64,000 bases of DNA, taken from Pokkaliibacter sp. MBI-7 (GTDB taxonomy: Bacteria > Pseudomonadota > Gammaproteobacteria > Pseudomonadales > Balneatricaceae). Position 1 is the stretch's first letter; each line of letters begins with the position of its first letter. The position numbers and the translations under genes are program-made. The notes beneath the pieces are model-generated. The model saw only the letters and a program-made list of their open reading frames with translations. It searched no databases and was not told the origin of the DNA. The stretch spans positions 744,001 through 808,000 of the forward strand of contig NZ_JARVTG010000002.1 of assembly GCF_029846635.1 (NCBI RefSeq). The letters are read 5' to 3'. Below are positions 33,803 to 42,086 of the stretch, piece by piece.

Positions 33803-34852
33803 ATGAAAACAACTACCTCCGCTACTACCTCCAGAAAGGTACTGAAATCTCTGACTGCTGCCGTACTGGGCGTCACGCTGAGTCTGGGTGCGGTCAGCTC
33901 CTTTGCTGCTGACATCAACAACCGCCTGATCCGTTTCGGCTATGGCCTGAGTGAAGACAGCAAGCAGGGCGAGTCAGTGAAGTACTTCATTGAAGAAATG
34001 AAGCGGCTGTCCGATGGCAAGTTCAAGGTCAAAGGCTTCGCCAACGCCTCACTGGGTAACGAAATGCAGATGCAGAACGCGCTGATCGGCGGTGCGCAGG
34101 AAATGATGATGGGCGCCACCTCATCACTGGTCGGTATCGACAAGCGCTTTGGCATCTGGGACCTGCCCTTCCTGTTCGACAAGGCTGAAGTCGCTGACAA
34201 GGTGTATGACGGTAAAGTCGGTCAGGAGCTGCTGGATGGCCTGCAGTCACAGGGTCTGGTAGGTCTGGTCTACTGGGAAAACGGTTTCCGTGATCTGACC
34301 AACTCCAAGCGTCCCATCGAAAAAATGTCTGATATGGATGGCGTAAAACTGCGTGTCATGCAGAACCCCATGTATCTGGACCTGTTCAACAGCATGGGCG
34401 CCAATGCGATTCCGATGGCCTTCTCCGAGCTGTTCACCGCTCTGGAAACCGGTGCCGTGGATGGTCAGGAAAACCCCTACACCACCATTCAGTCCAGCAA
34501 GTTCTATGAAGTACAGAAGTACATGAGCCTGACCCACCACGTTTACAGCCCCTGGGTCATGCTGATCAGCAAAAGCTTCTGGGACAAGCTGAGTGATGAT
34601 GAAAAAGCCATTGTTAAGCAGGCGGCCGTTGCCTCACGCGATTACGAGCGCAAGCTGAGCCGCGAACAGGCTGCCGAATCACTGGCCTTCCTCAAGCAGC
34701 ACATGCAGGTGAACGACGTTCCTCCTGCTGAGCTGGACAAGATGCGCGCCAAGGCCAAGGTAGTCGTCGACGCTCAGGCAAAAGAGCTGGGTGAAGATCT
34801 GGTGAAACAGCTGTTCGCTGCCATTGAAGAAGCTAAACAGCAGACTAACTGA
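33803..34852 (+). CDS. TRAP transporter periplasmic substrate-binding protein (DctP-like)
   Basis: A 349-residue secreted binding protein. The signal peptide is clear (RKVLKSLTAAVLGVTLSLGA, cleavage near SSFAAD, about residue 36). The mature protein shows typical DctP motifs: the substrate-clamping Arg in VKLRVMQNPMYLDLF and the FTALETGAVDGQENPYTTI segment. AAGGAAG precedes the start. As the last gene of the cassette it is followed by a strong terminator. In TRAP systems it captures organic or sugar acids for the DctQM permease. Confidence 0.94.
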   Translation: MKTTTSATTSRKVLKSLTAAVLGVTLSLGAVSSFAADINNRLIRFGYGLSEDSKQGESVKYFIEEMKRLSDGKFKVKGFANASLGNEMQMQNALIGGAQEMMMGATSSLVGIDKRFGIWDLPFLFDKAEVADKVYDGKVGQELLDGLQSQGLVGLVYWENGFRDLTNSKRPIEKMSDMDGVKLRVMQNPMYLDLFNSMGANAIPMAFSELFTALETGAVDGQENPYTTIQSSKFYEVQKYMSLTHHVYSPWVMLISKSFWDKLSDDEKAIVKQAAVASRDYERKLSREQAAESLAFLKQHMQVNDVPPAELDKMRAKAKVVVDAQAKELGEDLVKQLFAAIEEAKQQTN

Positions 34853-34868
34853 TCAGGCAGCACTTAAA

Positions 34869-34910
34869 AAAACAGCCCGCGGTTTCATCAGTCGCGGGCT
34901 GTTTTGTTTT
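34869..34910 (+). terminator. Intrinsic terminator of the TRAP operon
   Basis: AAAACAGCCCGCG (34869-34881) pairs with CGCGGGCTGTTTT (34893-34905) and is followed by GTTTT. It begins 17 bp after the dctP stop codon. The rest of the gap to 35158 has only minor hairpins, for example GGGAGAG/CTCTCCC at 35099-35119, and no gene. Confidence 0.9.
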
Positions 34911-35158
34911 ATCAGCCCCCTCCGGCGTTCACAGCGCCTTCAGGTAAACGGCCTGCTATTGAACTTCCGCCTTCAGCGGAAAAGACAGCACAACCTCTGC
35001 AGGCAGCACGAAGTGCGCCTCCACCTCGCTGCGGGGAATCGCGGCAGCTGACGAATGCCGCCAGCCAGACGGCTGTGCTTCACGGGGAAAGGGAGTGTGG
35101 GAGAGTCATGCCCTCTCCCGGTGGCCATTGCGACGGCCTGACGATTGCTGAGGTCAGA

Positions 35159-35668
35159 CTACTTTTCGCCCGCAGCCATTAACGCCAGCACCTCATTGAG
35201 CGTGGCTTCCATATAGTGTCCCTGACGATAGTCAGCCTTCGTCTGCTCCGACCACTGCTCGACCACTACACGGGGTTGCTCAATAAACAGCCCCAGTGGC
35301 TCAAACTGCTCGTTCAGCACCATCACCAGTGGAATGGATACTTTCTCAAGGCCGAGACGTTTCTTCAGATCATCCTCGGCACGGCCTTTGGTGATGATGG
35401 ATAAGCTGACTCTGGGCTGCGCCTTGCACAGATACTGCAGAGCCGTGATGTTGACGTGGCAGTCCGGGCACCACATTTCACCTGCAATCAGCAGATGATA
35501 ACGGCCTGTCAGTGCATCAATGCGCTGCAGGGTTGCGGCAGAGATCGTGCCGGGCTGTCCCACCTTGCTGACCAGTGCATCCACAGCCGCCTGCTCGCTG
35601 GCAAGCCCACCACGTACAAAGCTGGCGAAGTCCTGACCGATATCGAAGAGTTGTTGGAAAGTTGCCAT
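35159..35668 (-). CDS. Thioredoxin-family protein
   Basis: A small cytoplasmic thioredoxin-fold protein of about 169 residues. The active-site motif is LIAGEMWCPDCHVNI (CPDC), with the cis-proline region in EKVSIPLVMVL. The N-terminal 60 residues form a helical extension found in bacterial thioredoxin_9-type proteins. It probably acts in thiol redox chemistry; no specific partner is evident. ATG 35668 has AGGA about 9 nt upstream; longer starts are weaker. It lies in a leftward group of small enzymes with an FKBP gene upstream. Confidence 0.82.
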   Translation of the reverse strand: MATFQQLFDIGQDFASFVRGGLASEQAAVDALVSKVGQPGTISAATLQRIDALTGRYHLLIAGEMWCPDCHVNITALQYLCKAQPRVSLSIITKGRAEDDLKKRLGLEKVSIPLVMVLNEQFEPLGLFIEQPRVVVEQWSEQTKADYRQGHYMEATLNEVLALMAAGEK

Positions 35669-35724
35669 GGGGCTCATCCTGTATTGGAGCGGATCAACGG
35701 TTTGCAGCACGCTGACAAAACCGT

Positions 35725-36066
35725 TCAGTCATCACGATTCATGACTTCCAGCAGTTCGATTTCAAAGTTCAGATTGGCGTTGGCGGGGATGATATTGCCA
35801 ATGGCGCGCTCACCGTAGCCCAGATAGGCAGGTACCCACAGCTGGCGTTTGCCGCCTTCTTTCATACCGAGCATGCCCAGTACCCAGCCCTGAATCACCT
35901 TGTTGGTACTCAGCACACACTGGAACGGCTCACCGCGCTTGTGGGAGGAATCAAACTCGGTACCGTCGTCCAGCCAGCCGCGGTAATGCGCCTTGATCAG
36001 CGCGCCACGCTTGATGGCCTTGCCCTCACCTACTACCAGATCATCAATTTTCAGTTCGTCTTGCAT
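35725..36066 (-). CDS. FKBP-type peptidyl-prolyl cis-trans isomerase
   Basis: A 113-residue single FKBP domain without a signal peptide, so cytoplasmic. The motifs LIKAHYRGWLDDGTEFDSSH, QGWVLGMLGMKEGGKRQLWV and YLGYGERAIGNIIPANANL match the FKBP fold and its proline pocket, although the family Val/Ile is replaced at a few positions. It catalyses prolyl isomerisation in protein folding. Confidence 0.93.
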   Translation of the reverse strand: MQDELKIDDLVVGEGKAIKRGALIKAHYRGWLDDGTEFDSSHKRGEPFQCVLSTNKVIQGWVLGMLGMKEGGKRQLWVPAYLGYGERAIGNIIPANANLNFEIELLEVMNRDD

Positions 36067-36233
36067 AACTCGGTCTTGTCAGCCTGTGTCTGAGCGTGTT
36101 GGTACGGATCAGAAAGGCGGCATTATAGCCAAACTGACGTCAATTACCCGCTTTTGCTGACCGGAAGAAAGGGAGGCGGCTTATCAGGCAGGCGAGCGCA
36201 AGCGGCACGCCTGCGGTTGCGCCGAAGGCAGGG

Positions 36234-37007
36234 CTATATGGCCGAATCGAGCAGGAGATGGGAGGTGCTGGCCGCGGGTTCTGAGGGCCGCTCCATTGCG
36301 AACTGGACAAAGTGATGGGGAATCTGAGCACGCAGCAAATCCTGATGACAGGCAGTAATGGCCTGATTGAAGGCATTGTTGCGCTGACTGATCACCAGCG
36401 TGATACAGGAGTGCTGTAACTGCTGCTGATGGCGTCGCATCCACACCCAGGGGGTGATGCGTTCCATCGGTACTTCGGTACTGGCAGCCATCATCACCGG
36501 CTGAATGGCAGTAATGCGACCAAAGAGGTGCGGATATTTGAGCCCCAGATACAGTGCGCCGTAAGCGCTCAGGTGTATGCCCTCGATACTGCAGCCCTGC
36601 CCGCCTGGCGTTACGCCGAAGCGTTGCCGGATATGAGGCAGCAGGAGTTCGAGAACAAAGCGCTCCAGTGCCCGTTCTCCCTGATGAGAATCCATATACC
36701 AGCTGACAGGCAACGGATCAGTCACCACCACGATGGAGGGTGCCTGCTCGGTATGGCTGCTCAGCTCAGCAACCATGGCATCTGTCAGAGGATCACTGGT
36801 GCCGTCCTGCAGCCAGAAGCGTACCGGAACAGGCTCGCTGGATGTCAGTATCGCCGCGGGTACCGCCACCCGAACCCTCACGGCATCTGGCTGAGCCGCC
36901 GCCAGCGCGGGCGGCAGCCGCAGTATGAAGGTCTCAACAGCAGCGGGAAGCCCGGATGCTGCTATCACAGGCGAACGAACAGACAGGTCGTGCACAGGAA
37001 TGGTCAT
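36234..37007 (-). CDS. Alpha/beta-hydrolase, putative esterase
   Basis: A 257-residue protein resembling the esterase D/IroE-Fes group of alpha/beta hydrolases. A likely nucleophile elbow is in IEGIHLSAYGALYLGLKYPHLFG (Ser in the LSAYG stretch), with VVVTDPLPVSWYMDSHQGER before it and a candidate acid/His region near the C-terminus. The elbow is not a strict GxSxG, so activity is uncertain. The start overlaps the stop codon of the methyltransferase gene by 1-4 bp, so they are co-transcribed. Downstream (36186-36214) a GCAGGCG/CGCCTGC hairpin may end the transcript. The substrate is unknown. Confidence 0.65.
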   Translation of the reverse strand: MTIPVHDLSVRSPVIAASGLPAAVETFILRLPPALAAAQPDAVRVRVAVPAAILTSSEPVPVRFWLQDGTSDPLTDAMVAELSSHTEQAPSIVVVTDPLPVSWYMDSHQGERALERFVLELLLPHIRQRFGVTPGGQGCSIEGIHLSAYGALYLGLKYPHLFGRITAIQPVMMAASTEVPMERITPWVWMRRHQQQLQHSCITLVISQRNNAFNQAITACHQDLLRAQIPHHFVQFAMERPSEPAASTSHLLLDSAI

Positions 37008-37621
37008 CAGGGCTGATATCGACTGACCTCGATACCTGTTCCTACCGGCAGCAATACACTGGTCACCCCTTCTTTGGCCCGAATCGCCCGACCATAGCTC
37101 TGCACGAACTCATTGCCGGGGCGAATCATGTTGTCTGCCACGACGATGGCGCCGGGGTTCAGTTTAGGGAAGAAGGCTTCAAGACAGGGGACATACAGCT
37201 CCTTCCACAAATCCACCAGGATGAAGTCGACCTTTACATCCAGCGTGGCAATCATCGCTACCGCATCGCCGACACGGAAATCGATATAGTCTGCCAGCCC
37301 CGCCTGTTCAGCCATGGCTCTGGCATGGGCGGATTTGTAGTCGTGCTTTTCCATGGTGATGAGTTTGCCACCAGTAGCCCGTGCTGCCTCTGCCAGCCAG
37401 ATGCCGGAATAGCCGAACGACGTGCCCAGCTCAAGAATCGTCGGTGCTTCCAGACTGCGTGCCAGAATATTGAGCAGCTGACCGGTCTGCGGCCCGACCG
37501 CACGCATCCGCATATCCTGACCCCCATCGCGGCCACCGGGTGCTTCCACCCTGCCCTGACGACGCTCTTCGTCCATACGCTGATGATACTGATCCAGTAC
37601 GTTCTGTATTCTGCTGTCCAT
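37007..37621 (-). CDS. Class I SAM-dependent O-methyltransferase (DUF/Methyltransf_24 type)
   Basis: A 204-residue O-methyltransferase related to the catechol/caffeoyl-CoA group. The SAM-binding motif I is TILELGTSFGYSGIWLAEAA, acidic motif II is KLITMEKHDYK, and VDFILVDLWKELYVPCLEAF and GAIVVADNMIRPGNEF follow. The Asp residues expected to coordinate a metal are present (VDLWKE, DNM). The acceptor is unknown. A perfect 19-bp tandem repeat occupies its upstream region. The gene pairs with the esterase-like gene downstream. Confidence 0.85.
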   Translation of the reverse strand: MDSRIQNVLDQYHQRMDEERRQGRVEAPGGRDGGQDMRMRAVGPQTGQLLNILARSLEAPTILELGTSFGYSGIWLAEAARATGGKLITMEKHDYKSAHARAMAEQAGLADYIDFRVGDAVAMIATLDVKVDFILVDLWKELYVPCLEAFFPKLNPGAIVVADNMIRPGNEFVQSYGRAIRAKEGVTSVLLPVGTGIEVSRYQP

Positions 37622-37642
37622 ATCAAGCCTCTGTCATGAACA

Positions 37643-37680
37643 ATGCCATGTAACCTGCGGTATGCCATGTAACCTGCGGT
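37643..37680. repeat. Perfect 19-bp tandem duplication
   Basis: ATGCCATGTAACCTGCGGT occurs twice back to back (37643-37661 and 37662-37680), 22-59 bp upstream of the O-methyltransferase start. It may be a duplicated regulatory site or a simple replication-slippage event. Confidence 0.9.
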
Positions 37681-37733
37681 GATTCCCTACGCTCTGTAAG
37701 GTGACGAATAAGGCTTCAGCCTGCACAACCTCT

Positions 37734-38240
37734 TTACTGATAAGCACCAGCGGAATAGGTCAGCTCGTAGCTATGGCTGTAAATCTCCAGAATGTTGCCG
37801 AAGGGGTCTTCCATATAAACCATGCGATAGGGCTTCTCGCCGGGGAAGTATTCGCGGACGGGCATCCGCTGCCTGCCACCGGCAGCCACCACTTTTGCCG
37901 CCAGCCCTTCTACATCCGGGTCTTGCACGCAGAAGTGGAAAACCCCGGTTTTCCAGTATTCAAAGTTGTTTTCCGGTTTCTCGGCGTTGCGGAATTCAAA
38001 TATTTCCACGCCGATACGATCCCCGGTGGACAGGTGAGCAATACGGAAGGAGCCCCAGCCGGCACCAAAGACGTCGGTACACATCACGCCAATGGCGCTG
38101 TCATCTTCACTGATGGTGGTGGGCGGCATGATCAGATACCAGCCCATGACCTCGGTATAGAACTTTACCGCGGCGTCGAGGTCAGTAACGGACAGTCCGA
38201 TATGGGAAAAACTGCGGGGATAGGTCGAAGTGCTCATCAT
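37734..38240 (-). CDS. VOC family (glyoxalase/dioxygenase-like) protein
   Basis: A 168-residue protein with two VOC half-modules. The first begins FSHIGLSVTDLDAAVKFYTE and the second FHFCVQDPDVEGLAAKVVAA; the end EDPFGNILEIYSHSYE carries the C-terminal metal Glu. Candidate metal ligands are His13, Glu (VEIFEF), His (FHFCV) and Glu (LEIYS). VOC enzymes include glyoxalase I and ring-cleavage dioxygenases; the substrate is unknown. It is divergent from a LysR regulator gene with 90 bp between them and is probably its target. Confidence 0.88.
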   Translation of the reverse strand: MMSTSTYPRSFSHIGLSVTDLDAAVKFYTEVMGWYLIMPPTTISEDDSAIGVMCTDVFGAGWGSFRIAHLSTGDRIGVEIFEFRNAEKPENNFEYWKTGVFHFCVQDPDVEGLAAKVVAAGGRQRMPVREYFPGEKPYRMVYMEDPFGNILEIYSHSYELTYSAGAYQ

Positions 38241-38306
38241 GGCTGGTTCTCATTACAGATATGACAAGCCTAAAGAGGCATTACTATAATGAAAACCACC
38301 CAATCC

Positions 38307-38321
38307 TTATCGATTTGATAA
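38307..38321. promoter_or_regulatory. LysR-type dyad in the VOC/LysR spacer
   Basis: TTATC-N5-GATAA forms a perfect inverted repeat containing a T-N11-A core, 9 bp before the LysR start codon and in the divergent promoter region. This is a good candidate autoregulatory LysR box. Confidence 0.5.
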
Positions 38322-38330
38322 TAGATTATT

Positions 38331-39206
38331 ATGATCAATCCCCAATGGCTGAAGTCCTTTGCGACACTGGCGAAGCTGCGCAACTTCACCCGTACGGCTG
38401 AACGTCTGGATCTGACTCAGGCAGCGGTGAGCCAGCATATTCGCCAGCTGGAGACTATTTACGGGCCACTGCTGATACGGCGGACACGGCAGATCGAACT
38501 GACACCGGCGGGCATCGCCCTGCTCGAATACTGCGAAGAGGTGGATCGTGCCGACAAGCGCCTGAAGCTGCGGCTGACCGAGGCAGATATTCACTGCGGG
38601 GAACTGTCGCTGATCAGCCCCGGCAGCATCGGCCTGTCACTCTACCCGCTGCTGCTAGCGCTGCAGCAGGAAAATCCGCGTCTGGCTATTCGCCACCGCT
38701 TTGCACCTGACAGTGAGGTGCTGAATGCGGTGCTGGAGAATCGCTATGAACTGGGCCTGCTGACACTCAAGCCCGATGACCCGCGCCTGACGGCCAGTGT
38801 GTTTGCTGAAGAAGCTCTGGAGCTGGTGACACCTGCCGGGGCGCAGGTCCACAGCTGGGAAGATCTTGCCAGCATCGGCTTTATCGATCACCCGGACGGT
38901 CAGGCCATGGCTACCCGGCTGCTGAGCCGCTGCTTTCCCGGTAGCCCCGGTGTGCGCGCCATTCCCAGCCACGGTTTTATCAATCAGATCAGTCTTATTC
39001 TGGAGCCGGTCGCTCGTGGGCTGGGGTTCACGGTGTTACCCCAGTATGCCCGGCAGGCGTTTGCCCGCCAGGAGGAGATTCAGGTGATCGACTGTCAGCC
39101 ACAGGTGGTGGACACCCTGTGGCTGATTCATCGTGCCGAATGGCCACTGTCGAACCGGGCCCGGTATGTGATCGACAGTTTGCAGCATACCCTGTATGCC
39201 CGATAA
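38331..39206 (+). CDS. LysR family transcriptional regulator
   Basis: A 291-residue LysR protein with helix-turn-helix NFTRTAERLDLTQAAVSQHI and an effector domain from about residue 90. The start codon lies just behind a T-N11-A dyad. Its likely targets are the divergent VOC gene or the convergent AAHS permease gene that ends 9 bp downstream. The effector is unknown. Confidence 0.93.
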   Translation: MINPQWLKSFATLAKLRNFTRTAERLDLTQAAVSQHIRQLETIYGPLLIRRTRQIELTPAGIALLEYCEEVDRADKRLKLRLTEADIHCGELSLISPGSIGLSLYPLLLALQQENPRLAIRHRFAPDSEVLNAVLENRYELGLLTLKPDDPRLTASVFAEEALELVTPAGAQVHSWEDLASIGFIDHPDGQAMATRLLSRCFPGSPGVRAIPSHGFINQISLILEPVARGLGFTVLPQYARQAFARQEEIQVIDCQPQVVDTLWLIHRAEWPLSNRARYVIDSLQHTLYAR

Positions 39207-39215
39207 CGCCGTTAA

Positions 39216-40568
39216 TCAGTTAGCGGCTTCAGCTGCGGTGCTGGCCTCGTCGGCCTGACGTACCGCAGGTGCTCTGGCACCCATACCGATCAGCGATACC
39301 GCCAGTGTGGCTATTGCACCGGGAATCGCCAGTGACAGGAAGTTCACCTGATGCGGCAACTCCATCGCCAGCAGGGCGCCGCCGATAATCGGCCCGAGTA
39401 TGGCGCCGTTACGACCGATACCCGATGCCCAACCCAACCCGGTAGAGCGCACATGAGCGGGATAATATTGCGCCACATAAGCATACAGAATGATCTGCGA
39501 ACCAATGGTGGTCGCCCCGGCAATCGCCACTAGGGTGTACAGCACCCACATGGGATTTTTATAGCCGAGCAGGACCAGTGCGATGGAGCCAAACAGGAAG
39601 AACGTCACCAGCACTGATTTCAGGGAAAAACGATCAGACAGCCAGCCGCCCCCGATAGCACCGACGATGGCCCCCACGTTCAGAATCATCAGGAACATCA
39701 GGCTGGAACTCAAAGGATAGCCCGCCAGCGACATCAGCTTGGGCAGCCAGGAGCCGAGGGCATAGACCATCAGCAGACAGCAGAAGAACGCCAGCCAGAA
39801 CATCGCGGTGCTCATCGCCCTGCCCTGACTGAACAGCTCGGCCATCGCCGCTTTGCGTGATGGCGATGCCGTCACACTGAAACTGTCCTGATCCTGAATT
39901 GTCAGCTGCGGCGCCACCTGTCGCATCACCGTGCGCACCGTGTCGGTTTTGCCCTGTGCCAGCAGGAAGCCCACTGAATCAGGCAGCGAACGGATAATCA
40001 GCGGCACTGCCAGCATCGGCACAATGGCGAGGAAGAACATCACCTGCCAGCCATAGGTGGGCACAATCCAGATCCCCAGCCCGGCCGACAGCATGCCGCC
40101 AACGGCATAACCGCTGAACATCAGCGCCACCAGCGTGCTGCGGCTGCGTTTTGGCGAGTATTCGCTCATCAGCGAGACCACATTCGGCATCACCCCGCCG
40201 ATGCCCAGCCCGGCGATAAAACGCAGTACACCGAACTGCATGGGGGTGGTCGCAAAACCGTTGATAGCGGTGGTGACGCTGAACAGCGTCAGACAGACAA
40301 GAATGACTTTTTTGCGGCCGATCCGGTCCGACAGCATGCCGAACCCCATGGCACCGAACATCATGCCAAACAGCGCACTGCTGCCCAGCAAGCCGGCGAT
40401 CTGCGGACTTAACTGCCATTGTTTCATCAGAATGGGTAACACCACGCCGTAGATCACCAGATCATAGCCATCAAAGATGATGATCAGCGTGCACCAGAAC
40501 AACACTTTCCAATGGAAGGGGGTAAAGCTGGCATTGTCGATAATGCCGTTCACTTCATGATTCTTCAT
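39216..40568 (-). CDS. MFS aromatic acid transporter (AAHS family)
   Basis: A 12-helix permease of about 450 residues in the aromatic acid:H+ symporter group (PcaK/BenK/MhpT type). Family signatures are IIIFDGYDLVIYGVVLP in TM1 with the DGxD motif, GMLSDRIGRKKVILVCL in loop 2-3, FIAGLGIGGVMPNVVSLMSE and the second GGWLSDRFS in loop 8-9. ATG 40568 fits the family N-terminus; upstream in-frame starts extend into an unrelated leader. It is divergent from the LysR gene at 41086. The substrate is probably a benzoate- or hydroxyphenyl-type acid, not resolvable here. Confidence 0.9.
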   Translation of the reverse strand: MKNHEVNGIIDNASFTPFHWKVLFWCTLIIIFDGYDLVIYGVVLPILMKQWQLSPQIAGLLGSSALFGMMFGAMGFGMLSDRIGRKKVILVCLTLFSVTTAINGFATTPMQFGVLRFIAGLGIGGVMPNVVSLMSEYSPKRSRSTLVALMFSGYAVGGMLSAGLGIWIVPTYGWQVMFFLAIVPMLAVPLIIRSLPDSVGFLLAQGKTDTVRTVMRQVAPQLTIQDQDSFSVTASPSRKAAMAELFSQGRAMSTAMFWLAFFCCLLMVYALGSWLPKLMSLAGYPLSSSLMFLMILNVGAIVGAIGGGWLSDRFSLKSVLVTFFLFGSIALVLLGYKNPMWVLYTLVAIAGATTIGSQIILYAYVAQYYPAHVRSTGLGWASGIGRNGAILGPIIGGALLAMELPHQVNFLSLAIPGAIATLAVSLIGMGARAPAVRQADEASTAAEAAN

Positions 40569-41085
40569 TGCGTTCAACCCTGTCGTTATTTTTGTATTCG
40601 TTTGCATGAGAAACGGGGTGCAGCATGTCAAACCGCGGCTCTTTTCAGACAAAAGTGTGCCCCTGCAGCTATCACGGCATAGCGCGGCATGGTTTTGTCC
40701 GGAAGAGAAGCGAGCCCGGCACACGATGCTGCCTGGCAAAAAGGAAGGTCAGTTTGGATTGGTCAGTCAGTGGTCTCCTGCTCCGGTAAGAAGGTGTTCA
40801 CGATCTTGTGACGATCGCTCAGGGATCAACGATGCAGGTTCTGATAACGTCCCCTACCCTGCACGGTTCGTACAACTTTTGTGCACGTTTGATCACGCTA
40901 CCGGAGCATCCGGATCGCAACAAATATCAAATAAGTAAGCAGACATACTCTGCAGGTATGTTTTCCTGCGCCGCTGAATGCCACTTCTGTTATTTACACT
41001 TAGAGAGAACAAATGCTTGCCTGCAGGCGGGCAATTGAGCCAGTCTTCACGCTCCTACACCTTGATCTGCTTTACTGGAGTGCAA
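40569..41085. promoter_or_regulatory. Long divergent spacer with a LysR-type operator
   Basis: This 517-bp region between the permease and LysR starts holds no convincing gene. The clearest signal is ACATAC-N7-GTATGT (40943-40961), which includes a T-N11-A core, a good LysR box candidate. TCAC-N6-GTGA (about 40800) and GTACAA/TTGTGC (about 40870) are weaker dyads. Confidence 0.45.
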
Positions 41086-42057
41086 ATGATCCGGCTGGAA
41101 GACCTGACGCTCTTTGTGCGTTCCGCCGTGCTGGGCAGCTTTTCCAATGCGGCCCGCGAGGCCAACCTGCTGCCGGCGCAGGTCAGTGCGGCCATCAAGC
41201 GGCTGGAGCGTGACCTCAATGTGCGCCTGTTTGCCCGCTCCACCCGCAGCCTGCGTCTGACAGCGGAAGGTGAACAATACCTGCCCTACGCCCGCGATGT
41301 GCTCCGTACCCTCCAGCTCGGCCATGAACAACTGCAACAGGGCGAACAGGAGCTGCAGGGCACCATCCAGATTGCGGCCCCGTCTGATCTTGGCCGTAAT
41401 GTCATACTGCCCTGGCTCACTGCCTTTCGTCGTGAACACCCCAGAGTCAACCTGCGTCTGCAGCTGTCTGATCAGGTCACCGATGTTTTTCGTGATCCGG
41501 TCGACGTCGCCCTGCGTTATGGCGGCAGCGACGACGCCAGCTATATCGCCATGCCGCTGGCGGCAGATAATCGCGCCGTACTGGTGGCGTCGCCCGGCTA
41601 TATTGCCAGCCATCCGCCGTTGCTGAGCCCGGCGGATATTCCTCAGCACAATGGCTTGCTGTACATGATTCACGGACGGTTGTTTGATCAGTGGCTGTTC
41701 AGCCGGGGCAACGAAAGTCAGCAGGTGACGGCACGCGGCGGACTCATTTGCGACGACGCGGATGTGGTCCGCCGCTGGGCCGTAGAGGGAGAAGGCATTG
41801 CCTATAAATCGTGGATGGATGTGGCCTCTGACGTGCGTCAGGGCCGCTTGCAGCTGCTGTTGCCGGAATGGAGTGGGCGCAGTGTGCCCTTCAATCTGGT
41901 GTGCCCGCACCGCAAGCAGCTTTCACCTGTGGTGCGGGCCTTGTATGCGTACCTGAAGACACGCAGTGAAATCGTGATGGAAGGTTTGCCGGGCCTGTCT
42001 GCTGATCAGGAGGCAGTAGCGCCGACCAGCACCATCCGGCCAGAGCCGTCAGAATAA
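41086..42057 (+). CDS. LysR family regulator (CrgA/DsdC-like)
   Basis: A 323-residue LysR protein. The N-terminus MIRLEDLTLFVRSAVLGSFS and AREANLLPAQVSAAIKRLER are typical of the CrgA/AaeR subgroup, whose members often control aromatic or efflux genes. GGAG sits 5 nt before ATG 41086. The last 20 residues (about 300-323) are a Thr/Pro/Glu-rich tail. The divergent AAHS permease is the most probable target. Confidence 0.92.
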   Translation: MIRLEDLTLFVRSAVLGSFSNAAREANLLPAQVSAAIKRLERDLNVRLFARSTRSLRLTAEGEQYLPYARDVLRTLQLGHEQLQQGEQELQGTIQIAAPSDLGRNVILPWLTAFRREHPRVNLRLQLSDQVTDVFRDPVDVALRYGGSDDASYIAMPLAADNRAVLVASPGYIASHPPLLSPADIPQHNGLLYMIHGRLFDQWLFSRGNESQQVTARGGLICDDADVVRRWAVEGEGIAYKSWMDVASDVRQGRLQLLLPEWSGRSVPFNLVCPHRKQLSPVVRALYAYLKTRSEIVMEGLPGLSADQEAVAPTSTIRPEPSE

Positions 42058-42086
42058 TCGCCCCGACGGCCCTGCATTCTTGCGCC

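Noticed and set aside
40606..40938. A 110-codon frame in the long permease/LysR spacer
   Set aside because: There is no homologous features or Shine-Dalgarno sequence, the composition is biased, and it overlaps candidate regulatory dyads.
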